Assembly: GCA_030425185.1 (NCBI GenBank)
Contig: JAUIAU010000019.1
Location: forward strand, 1 to 57,380
Source of the DNA: Alphaproteobacteria bacterium
Lineage (GTDB): Bacteria; Pseudomonadota; Alphaproteobacteria; Rhodobacterales; Rhodobacteraceae
Direction: 5' to 3'
Length of the DNA: 57,380 nucleotides
The notes under the pieces were generated by a model. That model was not told the origin of the DNA. It worked only from the letters and a program-made list of their open reading frames with translations, and ran no database searches. The position numbers and the translations under genes are program-made. Positions 6,707 to 18,180 of the stretch are shown here, piece after piece (positions within the stretch are counted from its first letter, which is position 1; each line of letters starts with the position of its first letter).

Positions 6707-8350
6707 ATGACAGATACCACCAACCAGGGAATTCCGGCCCCGGAAGGGAGCTCGGACCTGATCGAGACCGACTACAGTATCGGACAGGACAACCTCGAAG
6801 GCTCGTTCGGGCCTTTCGGCTTCGACATCCACAACCCCGTCTTCATGGTGTCGGGGATCGCCATCGTCGCCTTCGTCTTCTACACGCTGGCGCTGCCCGA
6901 TCAGGCCGGCGCGGTCTTCTCGTGGCTGTTCTCCAGCGTCACCAAGGGCTTCGACTGGTTCTTCCTCGGCGCGGCCAACATCTTCGTGCTGTTCTGCCTG
7001 CTGCTGATCGTGACCCCGCTGGGGTCGGTCCGGCTGGGCGGAAAGGCGGCGACGCCCGACTACAGCTATGCCGGCTGGTTCGCGATGCTGTTCGCGGCGG
7101 GCATGGGCATCGGCCTGATGTTCTACGGCGTCTCCGAGCCGATGAGCCATTTCTCGTCGTCGCTGGGCGGCACCGCCGCCGAGGGCGGGGTCCGCTCGGA
7201 CTGGGCGCCGCTCGGCGCCGCGGCAGGGGACGAGGCCGCCTCGATCCGGCTCGGCATGGCGGCGACGATCTTCCACTGGGCGCTGCACCCTTGGGCGATC
7301 TATGCCGTGGTGGCGCTGGCGCTGGCGCTTTTCAGCTACAACAAGGGCCTGCCCCTGACGATCCGCTCGGCCTTCTACCCGATCCTCGGCGACCGGGTCT
7401 GGGGCTGGTGGGGCCATGTCATCGACACGCTCGCGGTCTTCGCCACGCTCTTCGGCCTCGCCACCTCGCTGGGCTTCGGGGCGACGCAGGCCAACGCGGG
7501 CCTCAATCACCTCTTCGGCGTGCCGATCAACAACACGGTCGAGGTCCTGCTGATCTCGGGGATCACCGCCATCGCGCTGGTGTCGGTGCTGCGCGGCCTC
7601 GACGGCGGCGTGAAGGTCCTGTCCGAGATCAACATGGGGCTGGCGGCACTGCTGCTGCTCTTCGTGCTGATTGCCGGTCCGACCATGGCGATCCTGACCG
7701 GCTTCGCGGACTACCTGCTGGCCTATCTCGAGTACCTGCCCGCGCTGTCGAACCCGGTCGGCCGGGAGGACGTCAACTTCAGCCAGGGCTGGACCAGCTT
7801 CTACTGGGCCTGGTGGATTTCCTGGTCGCCGTTCGTGGGCATGTTCATCGCCCGTGTCAGCCGGGGCCGGACCGTGCGCGAGTTCATCACCTGCGTGCTG
7901 CTGATCCCGTCGCTGGTCTGCGTGCTGTGGATGAGTGTCTTCGGCGGCGTCGCGATCCAGCAGGTCGTGCAGGACGGCTACACCGCGGCGCAGGAGGCCG
8001 ATCTTCCGGTGCAACTGTTCCTGATGCTGGAGAACCTGCCGCTGGCCTCGATCACCTCGCTGATCGGGATCGTGCTGGTGATTGTGTTCTTTGTGACCTC
8101 GTCGGACTCGGGCAGCCTCGTGATCGACACGATCACCGCGGGCGGCAAGGTCGACGCCCCGGTGCCGCAGCGGGTCTTCTGGTGCATCTTCGAGGGCGCG
8201 GTCGCCATCGTGCTGTTGCTGTCGGCAGGCGGTCTCGCCTCGCTGCAGTCGATGGTCATCTCGACCGGCCTGCCCTTCACGGTGGTGCTGCTCGTGATGT
8301 GCTGGGCGATCTGGCGCGGCCTCGTCGCAGAACGGCGCGCCAACGCCTGA
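6707..8350 (+). CDS. BCCT-family betaine/choline/carnitine-type transporter
   Basis: A 547-residue inner-membrane secondary transporter for quaternary ammonium compounds or related osmolytes. Family motifs are clear: GMGIGLMFYGVSEPMSHF, WALHPWAIYAVV, FYWAWWISWSPFVGMFI and SSDSGSLVIDTITAGG, spread over about 12 hydrophobic segments. I chose the ATG at 6707 rather than 6701 because the AAAGGA site ends at 6699, giving a normal 7-nt spacing. The universal stress gene directly upstream probably shares its transcript. The substrate cannot be fixed from sequence; a Rieske oxygenase of a class that includes betaine and carnitine oxygenases lies one gene downstream. Confidence 0.93.
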   Translation: MTDTTNQGIPAPEGSSDLIETDYSIGQDNLEGSFGPFGFDIHNPVFMVSGIAIVAFVFYTLALPDQAGAVFSWLFSSVTKGFDWFFLGAANIFVLFCLLLIVTPLGSVRLGGKAATPDYSYAGWFAMLFAAGMGIGLMFYGVSEPMSHFSSSLGGTAAEGGVRSDWAPLGAAAGDEAASIRLGMAATIFHWALHPWAIYAVVALALALFSYNKGLPLTIRSAFYPILGDRVWGWWGHVIDTLAVFATLFGLATSLGFGATQANAGLNHLFGVPINNTVEVLLISGITAIALVSVLRGLDGGVKVLSEINMGLAALLLLFVLIAGPTMAILTGFADYLLAYLEYLPALSNPVGREDVNFSQGWTSFYWAWWISWSPFVGMFIARVSRGRTVREFITCVLLIPSLVCVLWMSVFGGVAIQQVVQDGYTAAQEADLPVQLFLMLENLPLASITSLIGIVLVIVFFVTSSDSGSLVIDTITAGGKVDAPVPQRVFWCIFEGAVAIVLLLSAGGLASLQSMVISTGLPFTVVLLVMCWAIWRGLVAERRANA

Positions 8351-8360
8351 CCGACCGCGC

Positions 8361-8436
8361 CGGGCAGGCCTCCGCCCTGCCCGCGCCTTGCCAAAGCGTC
8401 GCCCCCGCCGGATCGGCCTTGATCCCGGCGGGGGCG
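8361..8436 (+). terminator. Two tandem hairpins after the BCCT gene
   Basis: CGGGCAGG (8361-8368)/CCTGCCCG (8376-8383) is a perfect stem. A second, longer stem pairs CGCCCCCGCCGGATC (8400-8414) with GATCCCGGCGGGGGCG (8421-8436) with one bulged C. Neither has a long T run, so they may be weak terminators or may stabilise the end of the transcript. Confidence 0.5.
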
Positions 8437-8479
8437 CGTGTATTCAGGGGCCTCGACGCCACGAGAGAGAGGGGCCGCG

Positions 8480-9040
8480 ATGTCGCCGCTCAACATCAAG
8501 CAAGGCTCGACGAGCCACTCCGCCTACAACCTCCGCCCGACCTTCTCGGACGTGCAGGAGCGCCACACCCTCGCCGTGGTGGTCGAGAACGAGGCCGGCG
8601 TGCTGGCGCGCGTCATCGGCCTGTTCTCCGGGCGCGGCTACAACATCGAAAGCCTCACCGTGGCCGAGGTGGACCACAAGGGCCACCGCTCGCGGATCAC
8701 CGTCGTCACCACCGGCACCCCGCAGGTGATCGAACAGATCAAGGCCCAGCTCGACCGCATGGTGCCGGTCCACGAGGTCCATGACCTGACCGTGGAAGGC
8801 CCCGCCGTCGAGCGGGAACTGGCGCTCTTCAAGGTCGCGGGCACCGGCAACGAGCGGATCGAGGCGCTGCGGCTGGCCGAGATCTTCCGCGCCAACGTGG
8901 TCGACTCGACGCTGGACAGCTTCATCTTCGAGATCACCGGCACCAGCCAGAAGGTCGATGCCTTCGGCGACCTGATGCGCCCGCTGGGCCTGAAGGAAAT
9001 CGCCCGCACCGGCATCGCCGCCCTCTCGCGCGGGGCCTGA
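8480..9040 (+). CDS. ilvN: Acetolactate synthase small (regulatory) subunit
   Basis: Regulatory partner of the enzyme encoded at 4188; it stimulates catalysis and confers valine feedback inhibition. It has 186 residues, starting at the ATG at 8480 behind GAGAGAGGGG. An N-terminal ACT domain (HTLAVVVENEAGVLARVIGLFSGRGYNIESL) is followed by the second ACT-like region (ALFKVAGTGNERIEALRLAEIF...) typical of the long ilvH/ilvN form. An extra in-frame ATG-less extension upstream was rejected. In many relatives it lies close to the large subunit gene, whereas here a stress protein and a transporter separate them by about 2.5 kb. Confidence 0.96.
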   Translation: MSPLNIKQGSTSHSAYNLRPTFSDVQERHTLAVVVENEAGVLARVIGLFSGRGYNIESLTVAEVDHKGHRSRITVVTTGTPQVIEQIKAQLDRMVPVHEVHDLTVEGPAVERELALFKVAGTGNERIEALRLAEIFRANVVDSTLDSFIFEITGTSQKVDAFGDLMRPLGLKEIARTGIAALSRGA

Positions 9041-9149
9041 CGGCCGCCCGCAAGGGCGAATTCGCGTCATCCGAGGTCGCAACCGGGCGCGTCCCGGCCT
9101 CCGCCCGCGGGCAGGCTCTCCCCCGATACCCAAGGGGGAGGCCCGCGCG

Positions 9150-10310
9150 ATGACCCGTGACCTGACCACCGTGCGCCGCGAGATCTCGCGCGCCAACGGC
9201 CTGCCGAACGCCCATTACACCGACCCCGCCACTATCGCCGCCGAGAACGAGGCGGTGCTGGCGCGGCAATGGGCCGGGCTCGACGTGGCCTCCGCCGTGC
9301 CCGAGCCGGGCGACGCCAAGCCGCTGAGCTTCCTCGGCAATCCGCTCCTGCTGCTGCGCGACCGCGAGGGCGTCGTGAGGGTGTTCCAGAACATCTGCCG
9401 CCACCGCGGCATGATCCTCGTCGAGGAGCCGCGCAAGATCGAGGGCGCGCTGCGGTGTCCCTATCACTCGTGGTGCTACGGCCTCGACGGGCGGCTGGTG
9501 GCGACCCCGCATGTCGGCGGGCCGGGCCAAAACAGCCACCCCGACATGGACCGCACGACGCTGGGCCTGATCGAGGTGCGCAGCCATGTCTGGCGCGACG
9601 TGGTGTTCGTGAACCTGTCGGGCGACGCCGCCCCCTTCGAAGAGATCCACGCCGACCTGATCGCCCGCTGGGCCGAGTTCGACCAGCCGCTCTGGCACGG
9701 TGGCCCGGAAAGTGCCTTCACGCTGGACGTGGCGACGAACTGGAAACTCGCGGTCGAAAACTACTGTGAAAGCTACCACCTGCCCTGGGTCCATCCCGGC
9801 CTGAACAGCTACTCGCGGCTGGAGGACCACTACCATATCGAGGCGCCCGGCCGATATTCCGGCCAGGGCACGCTGGTCTACCGCCAGCTGCGCGGCGCGG
9901 ACGAAGCCACCTTCCCCGACTTTCCGGGCCTCTCCGCCAAGTGGGACACCGCGGCGGAATACGTCTCGGTCTTTCCGAACGTGCTGCTGGGGGTTCACCG
10001 CGACCACGCCTTCGCGATCATCCTCGAGGCGGTCGAGGCGAACCGCACCCGCGAGCACATCCATCTCTACTACGCCCGTCCCGATACCGACGAGATGCTG
10101 CGCGCCAAGAACGCGCAACTCTGGAAGACCGTGTTCCTCGAGGACATCTTCGTGGTCGAGGGCATGCAGCGCGGTCGCCACGCGCGCCATTTCGACGGCG
10201 GGCGGTTCAGCCCGGCGATGGACGGGCCGACGCACCTGTTCCACGACTGGGTCGCCGCCCTGATGCTGGGCGAGGACCCCGTCCCGCCCGCGCAACACGC
10301 GGCGGAATGA
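9150..10310 (+). CDS. Rieske non-heme iron oxygenase, alpha subunit type
   Basis: A 386-residue ring-hydroxylating-type oxygenase. The Rieske 2Fe-2S ligands are C83-x-H85 (CRHRG) and C103-x2-H106 (CPYHSW). The mononuclear iron site is ENYCESYHLPWVH with H210 and H215, and D332 in the C-terminal EDIFVVEGMQRG block is the likely carboxylate ligand. The C-terminal layout resembles the glycine-betaine/choline/carnitine oxygenase branch more than the aromatic dioxygenases, and a BCCT transporter lies one gene upstream, so a quaternary-amine substrate is a fair guess, not a proof. No reductase gene is next to it. The start at 9150 follows GGGGGAGG. Its stop overlaps the start of the next small gene. 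Confidence 0.85.
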   Translation: MTRDLTTVRREISRANGLPNAHYTDPATIAAENEAVLARQWAGLDVASAVPEPGDAKPLSFLGNPLLLLRDREGVVRVFQNICRHRGMILVEEPRKIEGALRCPYHSWCYGLDGRLVATPHVGGPGQNSHPDMDRTTLGLIEVRSHVWRDVVFVNLSGDAAPFEEIHADLIARWAEFDQPLWHGGPESAFTLDVATNWKLAVENYCESYHLPWVHPGLNSYSRLEDHYHIEAPGRYSGQGTLVYRQLRGADEATFPDFPGLSAKWDTAAEYVSVFPNVLLGVHRDHAFAIILEAVEANRTREHIHLYYARPDTDEMLRAKNAQLWKTVFLEDIFVVEGMQRGRHARHFDGGRFSPAMDGPTHLFHDWVAALMLGEDPVPPAQHAAE

Positions 10311-10525
10311 GCACGGCCCTCGACGCGGCCCTTCTTGCCGCCCACGCGGCGGACGACCGCGCGGCGCTGGTCGCGCTCTACACGCAGGCCGCCGCGAGCG
10401 CCGCGACCGAAACCGCCGCGGCCTTCTACCTGACCCATGCCTGGATCTTCGCGCTCGACGCCGGGGACCCGGCCGCCGCGACCCTGCACGCCCGGCTGGT
10501 GGCCATGGGCCGCGACACCGCCTGA
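10307..10525 (+). CDS. Small hypothetical protein coupled to the Rieske oxygenase
   Basis: A 72-residue Ala-rich protein (MSTALDAALLAAHAADDRAALVALYTQ...). Its ATG overlaps the stop codon of the oxygenase gene as ATGA, a sign of translational coupling. It is predicted to be all-helical, with a pattern reminiscent of a single TPR-like helical pair (ALVALYTQAA...FYLTHAWIFALDAGD), and has no Cys and no membrane segment. I do not recognise the family. The coupling suggests a function or stoichiometry linked to the oxygenase. Confidence 0.65.
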   Translation: MSTALDAALLAAHAADDRAALVALYTQAAASAATETAAAFYLTHAWIFALDAGDPAAATLHARLVAMGRDTA

Positions 10526-10616
10526 GCCCGCAAGCCCCCTATACAAGCGCGGACGAACCGGCTATGTGCCGCCTCTGATCCTGCGGGCGAGTCCCTTTCC
10601 CGCCCGCCCCTAGACC

Positions 10617-12893
10617 ATGGCTTTCCCAAACATGCACCAGACCCTTGCCGATGCGCTCGCCGAGCGCGGCTACGACACGCTGACCCCGGTTCAGACCGCT
10701 GTCGGAGACGAAGCGCTCACCGGGCGCGACCTGCTCGTCTCGGCGCAGACCGGGTCGGGCAAGACGGTGGGCTTCGGCCTCGCCATCGCGCCGTCGATCC
10801 TCGACGACGAGGGCCGCATCGCCGGGACCGGCCTGCCGCTGGCGCTGGTCATCGCGCCGACGCGGGAACTGGCGCTGCAGGTCAAGCGCGAGCTGGGCTG
10901 GCTTTACGCCGGGACCGGGGCGCGCATGGCGTCCTGCGTGGGCGGCATGGACGTCCGCGACGAGCGCCGCGCGCTCGAACGCGGGGCCGAGATCGTCGTC
11001 GCCACGCCGGGCCGCCTGCGCGATCACCTGACGCGCGGCGCGATCGACCTGAGCCAGGCGCGCGCCGTGGTGCTGGACGAGGCCGACGAGATGCTCGACC
11101 TCGGGTTCCGGGAAGACCTCGAATTCATCCTCTCCGAGGCCCCCGCCGACCGTCGCACGCTGATGTTCTCGGCCACCGTGCCCGCCGAGATCGAGCGCCT
11201 TGCGCAGACCTTCATGACCGATCCCGAGCGCGTGGACCTGCGCGGCGCCGGCGAGGCGCATTCCGACATCGCCTACCAGGCGCTTCAGGTCGCCCCGCAG
11301 GACGAGGAACACGCGGTCCTCAACGTGCTGCGCTACCACGAGGCGCGCACCGCAATCGTCTTCGCCAACACCCGCGCCGTGGTGGCCCGCCTCACCGCGC
11401 GGCTGTCGAACCGGGGCTTCTCGGTCGTCTCGCTGTCGGGCGAACTGACCCAGCCCGAGCGCGCCCATGCGCTGCAGGCGCTGCGCGACGGCCGCGCCCG
11501 GGTGTGCGTGGCGACCGACGTCGCCGCGCGCGGACTGGACCTGCCGGGTCTCGACCTCGTCGTGCATGCCGAACTGCCGTCCTCCTCCGAGACGCTGCTG
11601 CACCGCTCGGGCCGCACCGGCCGTGCCGGCGCCAAGGGGCTGTCGGCGCTGATCGTGCCGCCGAAGCGGCAGGCCAAGGCGTCGCGCCTGCTGCGCGAGG
11701 CCGGGATCGAGGCCGAATGGCTGGCCGCCCCCAGTGCCGACGCGGTGCTGGCCCGCGACGCCGAGCGGCTGGTGGATGATCCGGTCTGGGACGAACCGAT
11801 GGCCGAGAGCGAAGCCGATCTCGTGGCACGGCTGGTCGAAACTAAGACACCCGAACAGATTTCTGTTGCCTATCTTCGTTTGTGGCGGGCCAGCCATGCC
11901 GCGCCCGAGGACCTGTCCGATCCGAAGTCGCCGCCCCCGAAGAAAGGGCCGCGCGCGGCCTTCGGACCTGCAACCTGGGTCGCCCTGTCGGTCGGTCGCC
12001 TCGACCGGGCCGAGCCGCGCTGGGTGCTGCCGATGCTGTGCAACGCCGGCGGCATCGACAAGAGCGCCATTGGCGCCATCCGGATCGAGGACAAGCAAAC
12101 CTATATTGAAGTCCTGTCCGAGACGCTGCCCGGCCTGCTGGGCAGCCTCGACGGCGAGGGCGTGATCGACAAGGGGATCCGCCTGACCGTGGTCGAAGGC
12201 ACCCCCGAGCTGACGCCGCGACCGCCGCGCGAAGAACGCCCGGCCCGGGACGACCGGCCGCCGCGCAAACCCCGGGCTCCGCGTGCCGACGGCGATGCCC
12301 CGCGCCCGGCGCGGCCGCGCCGCGAGGACGGAGACCGCCCGCACACCAGCTACGGCGACAGTCGCCCGCCGCGTCCCGAGGGCGACGACCGTCCGTCCCG
12401 ACCCTACACCAGGCGCGACGACGGCGACCGCCCGAAGAAACCCTTCGTCAAGCGCGAGGACGGCGACCGGCCCGCGAAGCCCTACGCGAAACGCGACGGG
12501 GACGACCGGCCGCGGAAACCCTACGTTCCGCGCGACGGCGACGACCGCCCGAAGAAGCCCTTTGCCAAGCGTGAGGACGGTGACCGCCCGAAGAAGCCTT
12601 TCGTCAAACGCGAGGACGGCGACCGTCCGAAGAAGCCCTTCGCCAAGCGCGACGGCGATGACCGCCCGAAGAAGCCCTTTGCGAAGCGCGACGGCGACGA
12701 CCGCCCTAAGAAACCCTTCGGCAAGCGTGACGGCGACGACCGCCCGAAGAAACCCTTCGGCAAGCGCGACGAGGGCGACCAGCCGCCGCGCAAGCCGCGC
12801 GCGGAAAAGCCGAAAGCGGATGCGCGCGACACCTCGAAGCGCTTCGTGCCGCCCGGCGGCAAGGCCCGCCCGCCCCGCAAGCGCGACAGCTAA
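10617..12893 (+). CDS. DEAD-box ATP-dependent RNA helicase with DbpA-like domain and repetitive basic tail
   Basis: A 758-residue RNA helicase. The motifs are complete: Q motif LTPVQ, Walker A AQTGSGKT at 43-50, PTRELALQV, DEAD at 154-157, SAT, ATDVAARGLD and HRSGRTGRAG from 329. A DbpA-type RNA-binding domain follows at about 455-520 (WVALSVGRLDRAEPRWVLPML...YIEVLSE). The last 220 residues are disordered and very rich in Arg, Lys, Asp and Pro, including ten 13-residue repeats. DbpA-domain helicases act on structured rRNA, so a role in ribosome assembly or cold adaptation is likely. The start at 10617 lacks a strong ribosome site. Confidence 0.93.
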   Translation: MAFPNMHQTLADALAERGYDTLTPVQTAVGDEALTGRDLLVSAQTGSGKTVGFGLAIAPSILDDEGRIAGTGLPLALVIAPTRELALQVKRELGWLYAGTGARMASCVGGMDVRDERRALERGAEIVVATPGRLRDHLTRGAIDLSQARAVVLDEADEMLDLGFREDLEFILSEAPADRRTLMFSATVPAEIERLAQTFMTDPERVDLRGAGEAHSDIAYQALQVAPQDEEHAVLNVLRYHEARTAIVFANTRAVVARLTARLSNRGFSVVSLSGELTQPERAHALQALRDGRARVCVATDVAARGLDLPGLDLVVHAELPSSSETLLHRSGRTGRAGAKGLSALIVPPKRQAKASRLLREAGIEAEWLAAPSADAVLARDAERLVDDPVWDEPMAESEADLVARLVETKTPEQISVAYLRLWRASHAAPEDLSDPKSPPPKKGPRAAFGPATWVALSVGRLDRAEPRWVLPMLCNAGGIDKSAIGAIRIEDKQTYIEVLSETLPGLLGSLDGEGVIDKGIRLTVVEGTPELTPRPPREERPARDDRPPRKPRAPRADGDAPRPARPRREDGDRPHTSYGDSRPPRPEGDDRPSRPYTRRDDGDRPKKPFVKREDGDRPAKPYAKRDGDDRPRKPYVPRDGDDRPKKPFAKREDGDRPKKPFVKREDGDRPKKPFAKRDGDDRPKKPFAKRDGDDRPKKPFGKRDGDDRPKKPFGKRDEGDQPPRKPRAEKPKADARDTSKRFVPPGGKARPPRKRDS
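12381..12770 (+). repeat. Ten 39-bp in-frame tandem repeats in the helicase tail
   Basis: Ten consecutive 39-bp units encode variants of DGDRPKKPFxKR(E/D). The first four are more divergent (for example RPSRPYTRR, RPRKPYVPR), and the last six are nearly identical. The unit alternates acidic DGD/GDD and basic KKPF-KR clusters. The near-identity at the 3' side suggests recent slippage or unequal recombination, and copy number may vary between strains. Confidence 0.9.
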
Positions 12894-12915
12894 GCCCCTG
12901 CCCTGACAAAAGAAA

Positions 12916-12935
12916 TGGCCGCCCTTGGGCGGCCA
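12916..12935. terminator. Bidirectional terminator between helicase and nrdJ
   Basis: TGGCCGCCC-TT-GGGCGGCCA is a perfect 9-bp stem, flanked by GAAA and TTTC. It sits between two convergent genes and could serve both strands. Confidence 0.7.
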
Positions 12936-13070
12936 GTTTCGCTGATCAGGCTCTGTCTGTTAACCGCCCGAGTTTCTGCCTGCGGCCTGACCCGCGTCTG
13001 GGGTGAACGCATCCACCCCGGAACTTGACCTCCGGGGGACCACTCGGGCCGGGTCCCCCGGAGTGTCTCC

Positions 13071-16718
<3,648 letters not shown>

Positions 16719-16894
16719 GGCGCTGCCCCGTCGGCTTCAGTGTCATTCCCTGGTTGTCCCGGTGTCGTCAGGGTGTGGACGCACCGGTGGCCGGCGACGG
16801 GGGCTACACGCACCGCTGGGACGCATTTGGAGAACGCGGTTGCCTGCACCACGGCCCAAGACTGCTCGACAATGTGGTCTGTCCCTGCGGCGAG

Positions 16895-16910
16895 GTTCTA
16901 TATGTAGTGG
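16895..16910 (-). promoter_or_regulatory. NrdR box, proximal
   Basis: GTTCTATATGTAGTGG on the plus strand matches the known NrdR consensus core CwAtATaTwGtg at all but one base. It overlaps a possible -10 of the nrdJ promoter, the usual position for repression. Confidence 0.7.
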
Positions 16911-16998
16911 CCCCGCTTTCGACAGGCCCAATCTGTCCCAAAGGTGGGGGGAGGGTCAACTCGATTATTACCGTATGTGACAGGTTTTTAAACTTGAC

Positions 16999-17014
16999 CC
17001 ACAACATATAGCGT
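16999..17014 (-). promoter_or_regulatory. NrdR box, distal
   Basis: Read on the minus strand this is ACGCTATATGTTGTGG, sharing CTATATGTwGTGG with the proximal box. Its centre is about 104 bp upstream of the proximal one, close to ten helical turns; paired boxes are normally about three turns apart. Confidence 0.65.
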
Positions 17015-17069
17015 TTTCCCGGATCTGTCCCCAACTCAACCCACAGTTGCCACGCGAAGGGCGAAGCCC

Positions 17070-17078
17070 TGTGGATAA
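17070..17078 (-). promoter_or_regulatory. DnaA box upstream of nrdJ
   Basis: TGTGGATAA is the exact complement of the consensus DnaA box TTATCCACA. DnaA is known to control ribonucleotide reductase genes in E. coli, so a similar role is plausible. A single 9-mer may occur by chance. Confidence 0.45.
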
Positions 17079-17099
17079 GCCCCCGGTTTCCGGTCGCTT

Positions 17100-18179
17100 T
17101 CAGGGTCTCGCAAGTTGCGAATCGACAGGCGCCCCGGCCCGGCGCAGCATCCCGAAGAGGTCCTTCGGATCATCCGGGTCGGCCAGCATGTCGAGGGGCT
17201 GGAAGAATCCCGTCTCCGCCGCCGCCGCGGCCAGCCAGGTGAGCGCGCTGAAATCCTCGGTCGCGAATCCCACCGAGTCGAAGAGCGTGGTCTCCGACGC
17301 GCTCCGTCGCCCCGGCACCTCGCCAGCGATCACACGCCAGATCTCGGTCACCGGGTGGTCCGGCGCCAACTGCTGGATCTCGCCCTCGATCCGGGTCTGG
17401 GGCGGGTATTCGACGAAGATCGAGGACCGGTGCAGGATGCCCGGTGCCAGCTCGGTCTTGCCGGGACAGTCCCCGCCGATCGCGTTCAGATGCACCCCCT
17501 GCCCCACCATGTTGTCGGACAGGATCACCGCCTGCCGCTTGTCCGCCGTGCAGGTGGTCAGGATCTGCGCCCCGGCAATCGCCGCTTCGGCACCTGACGC
17601 GCGCAGGATCTCGAGGCCACTATCGCGCAGGTTGTAGGCGACCTTGTCCATCGCTGCCGGATCGATGTCCCAAAGCCGGACCCGGGCAATGCCCGCGCAT
17701 TCCGCCATCGCCAAGCACTGGAACTCGGCCTGCGCCCCGCAGCCGATCATCGCCATCACCCGCGCATCCTTCGGCGCAAGGTGCCGCGCCGCCACCGCGC
17801 TGGTCGCCGCCGTTCGCAGCGCCGTCAGCAGGGTCATCTCGCTCAGCAGCACCGGATAGCCGGTATCGACCCGCGCCAGCACCCCGAAGGCGGTGACCGT
17901 CTGCGCGCCGTGGCGCGGGTTGCCGGGGTGGCCGTTCACGTACTTGAACCCGTAGCGCACCCCGTCCGAGGTCGGCATCAGCTCGATCACGCCCCCGGCC
18001 GAATGGCTGGCCACGCGGGGCGTCTTGTCGAAGCTCTCCCAGCGCCGGAAGTCGGCCTCGATCGCGTCGGCCATCTCGGCCAGCACGCGGCGGACCCCCT
18101 TGGCGTTCACGATCCGCATCATGTCGGCGACGCTCACGAAGGGCACCAGCGCGAGGGCGGAGGGGGCAGATCCAGCCAT
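17100..18179 (-). CDS. ocd: Ornithine cyclodeaminase
   Basis: Converts L-ornithine to L-proline and ammonia using bound NAD, in the OCD/mu-crystallin family; 359 residues. Landmarks include GGVIELMPTSDGVRYGFKYVNGHPGNP for substrate contact, the conserved LRTAATSAVAARHLAP segment, and the dinucleotide site MIGCGAQAEFQ, followed by an acidic residue at the end of the second strand (LWDID). It starts only one base after the arginase stop codon, so the two are surely cotranscribed and probably translationally coupled. Together they form a two-step arginine to ornithine to proline route. Confidence 0.95.
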   Translation of the reverse strand: MAGSAPSALALVPFVSVADMMRIVNAKGVRRVLAEMADAIEADFRRWESFDKTPRVASHSAGGVIELMPTSDGVRYGFKYVNGHPGNPRHGAQTVTAFGVLARVDTGYPVLLSEMTLLTALRTAATSAVAARHLAPKDARVMAMIGCGAQAEFQCLAMAECAGIARVRLWDIDPAAMDKVAYNLRDSGLEILRASGAEAAIAGAQILTTCTADKRQAVILSDNMVGQGVHLNAIGGDCPGKTELAPGILHRSSIFVEYPPQTRIEGEIQQLAPDHPVTEIWRVIAGEVPGRRSASETTLFDSVGFATEDFSALTWLAAAAAETGFFQPLDMLADPDDPKDLFGMLRRAGAPVDSQLARP

Positions 18180-18180
18180 G

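Larger units (their letters stand above)
16719..17099 (-). promoter_or_regulatory. nrdJ upstream regulatory region
   Basis: This 381-nt gap between ocd and nrdJ contains no convincing gene. It contains two NrdR-box matches, one DnaA box and, on the minus strand, a possible promoter whose TATAGA -10 overlaps the proximal NrdR box. The stretch around 16955-17020 is the most AT-rich part. Confidence 0.6.

Noticed and set aside
16719-17099. Cobalamin riboswitch ahead of the B12-dependent reductase
   Set aside because: I could not find a B12-box-like core or its supporting stems; NrdR boxes explain the conserved-looking part better.
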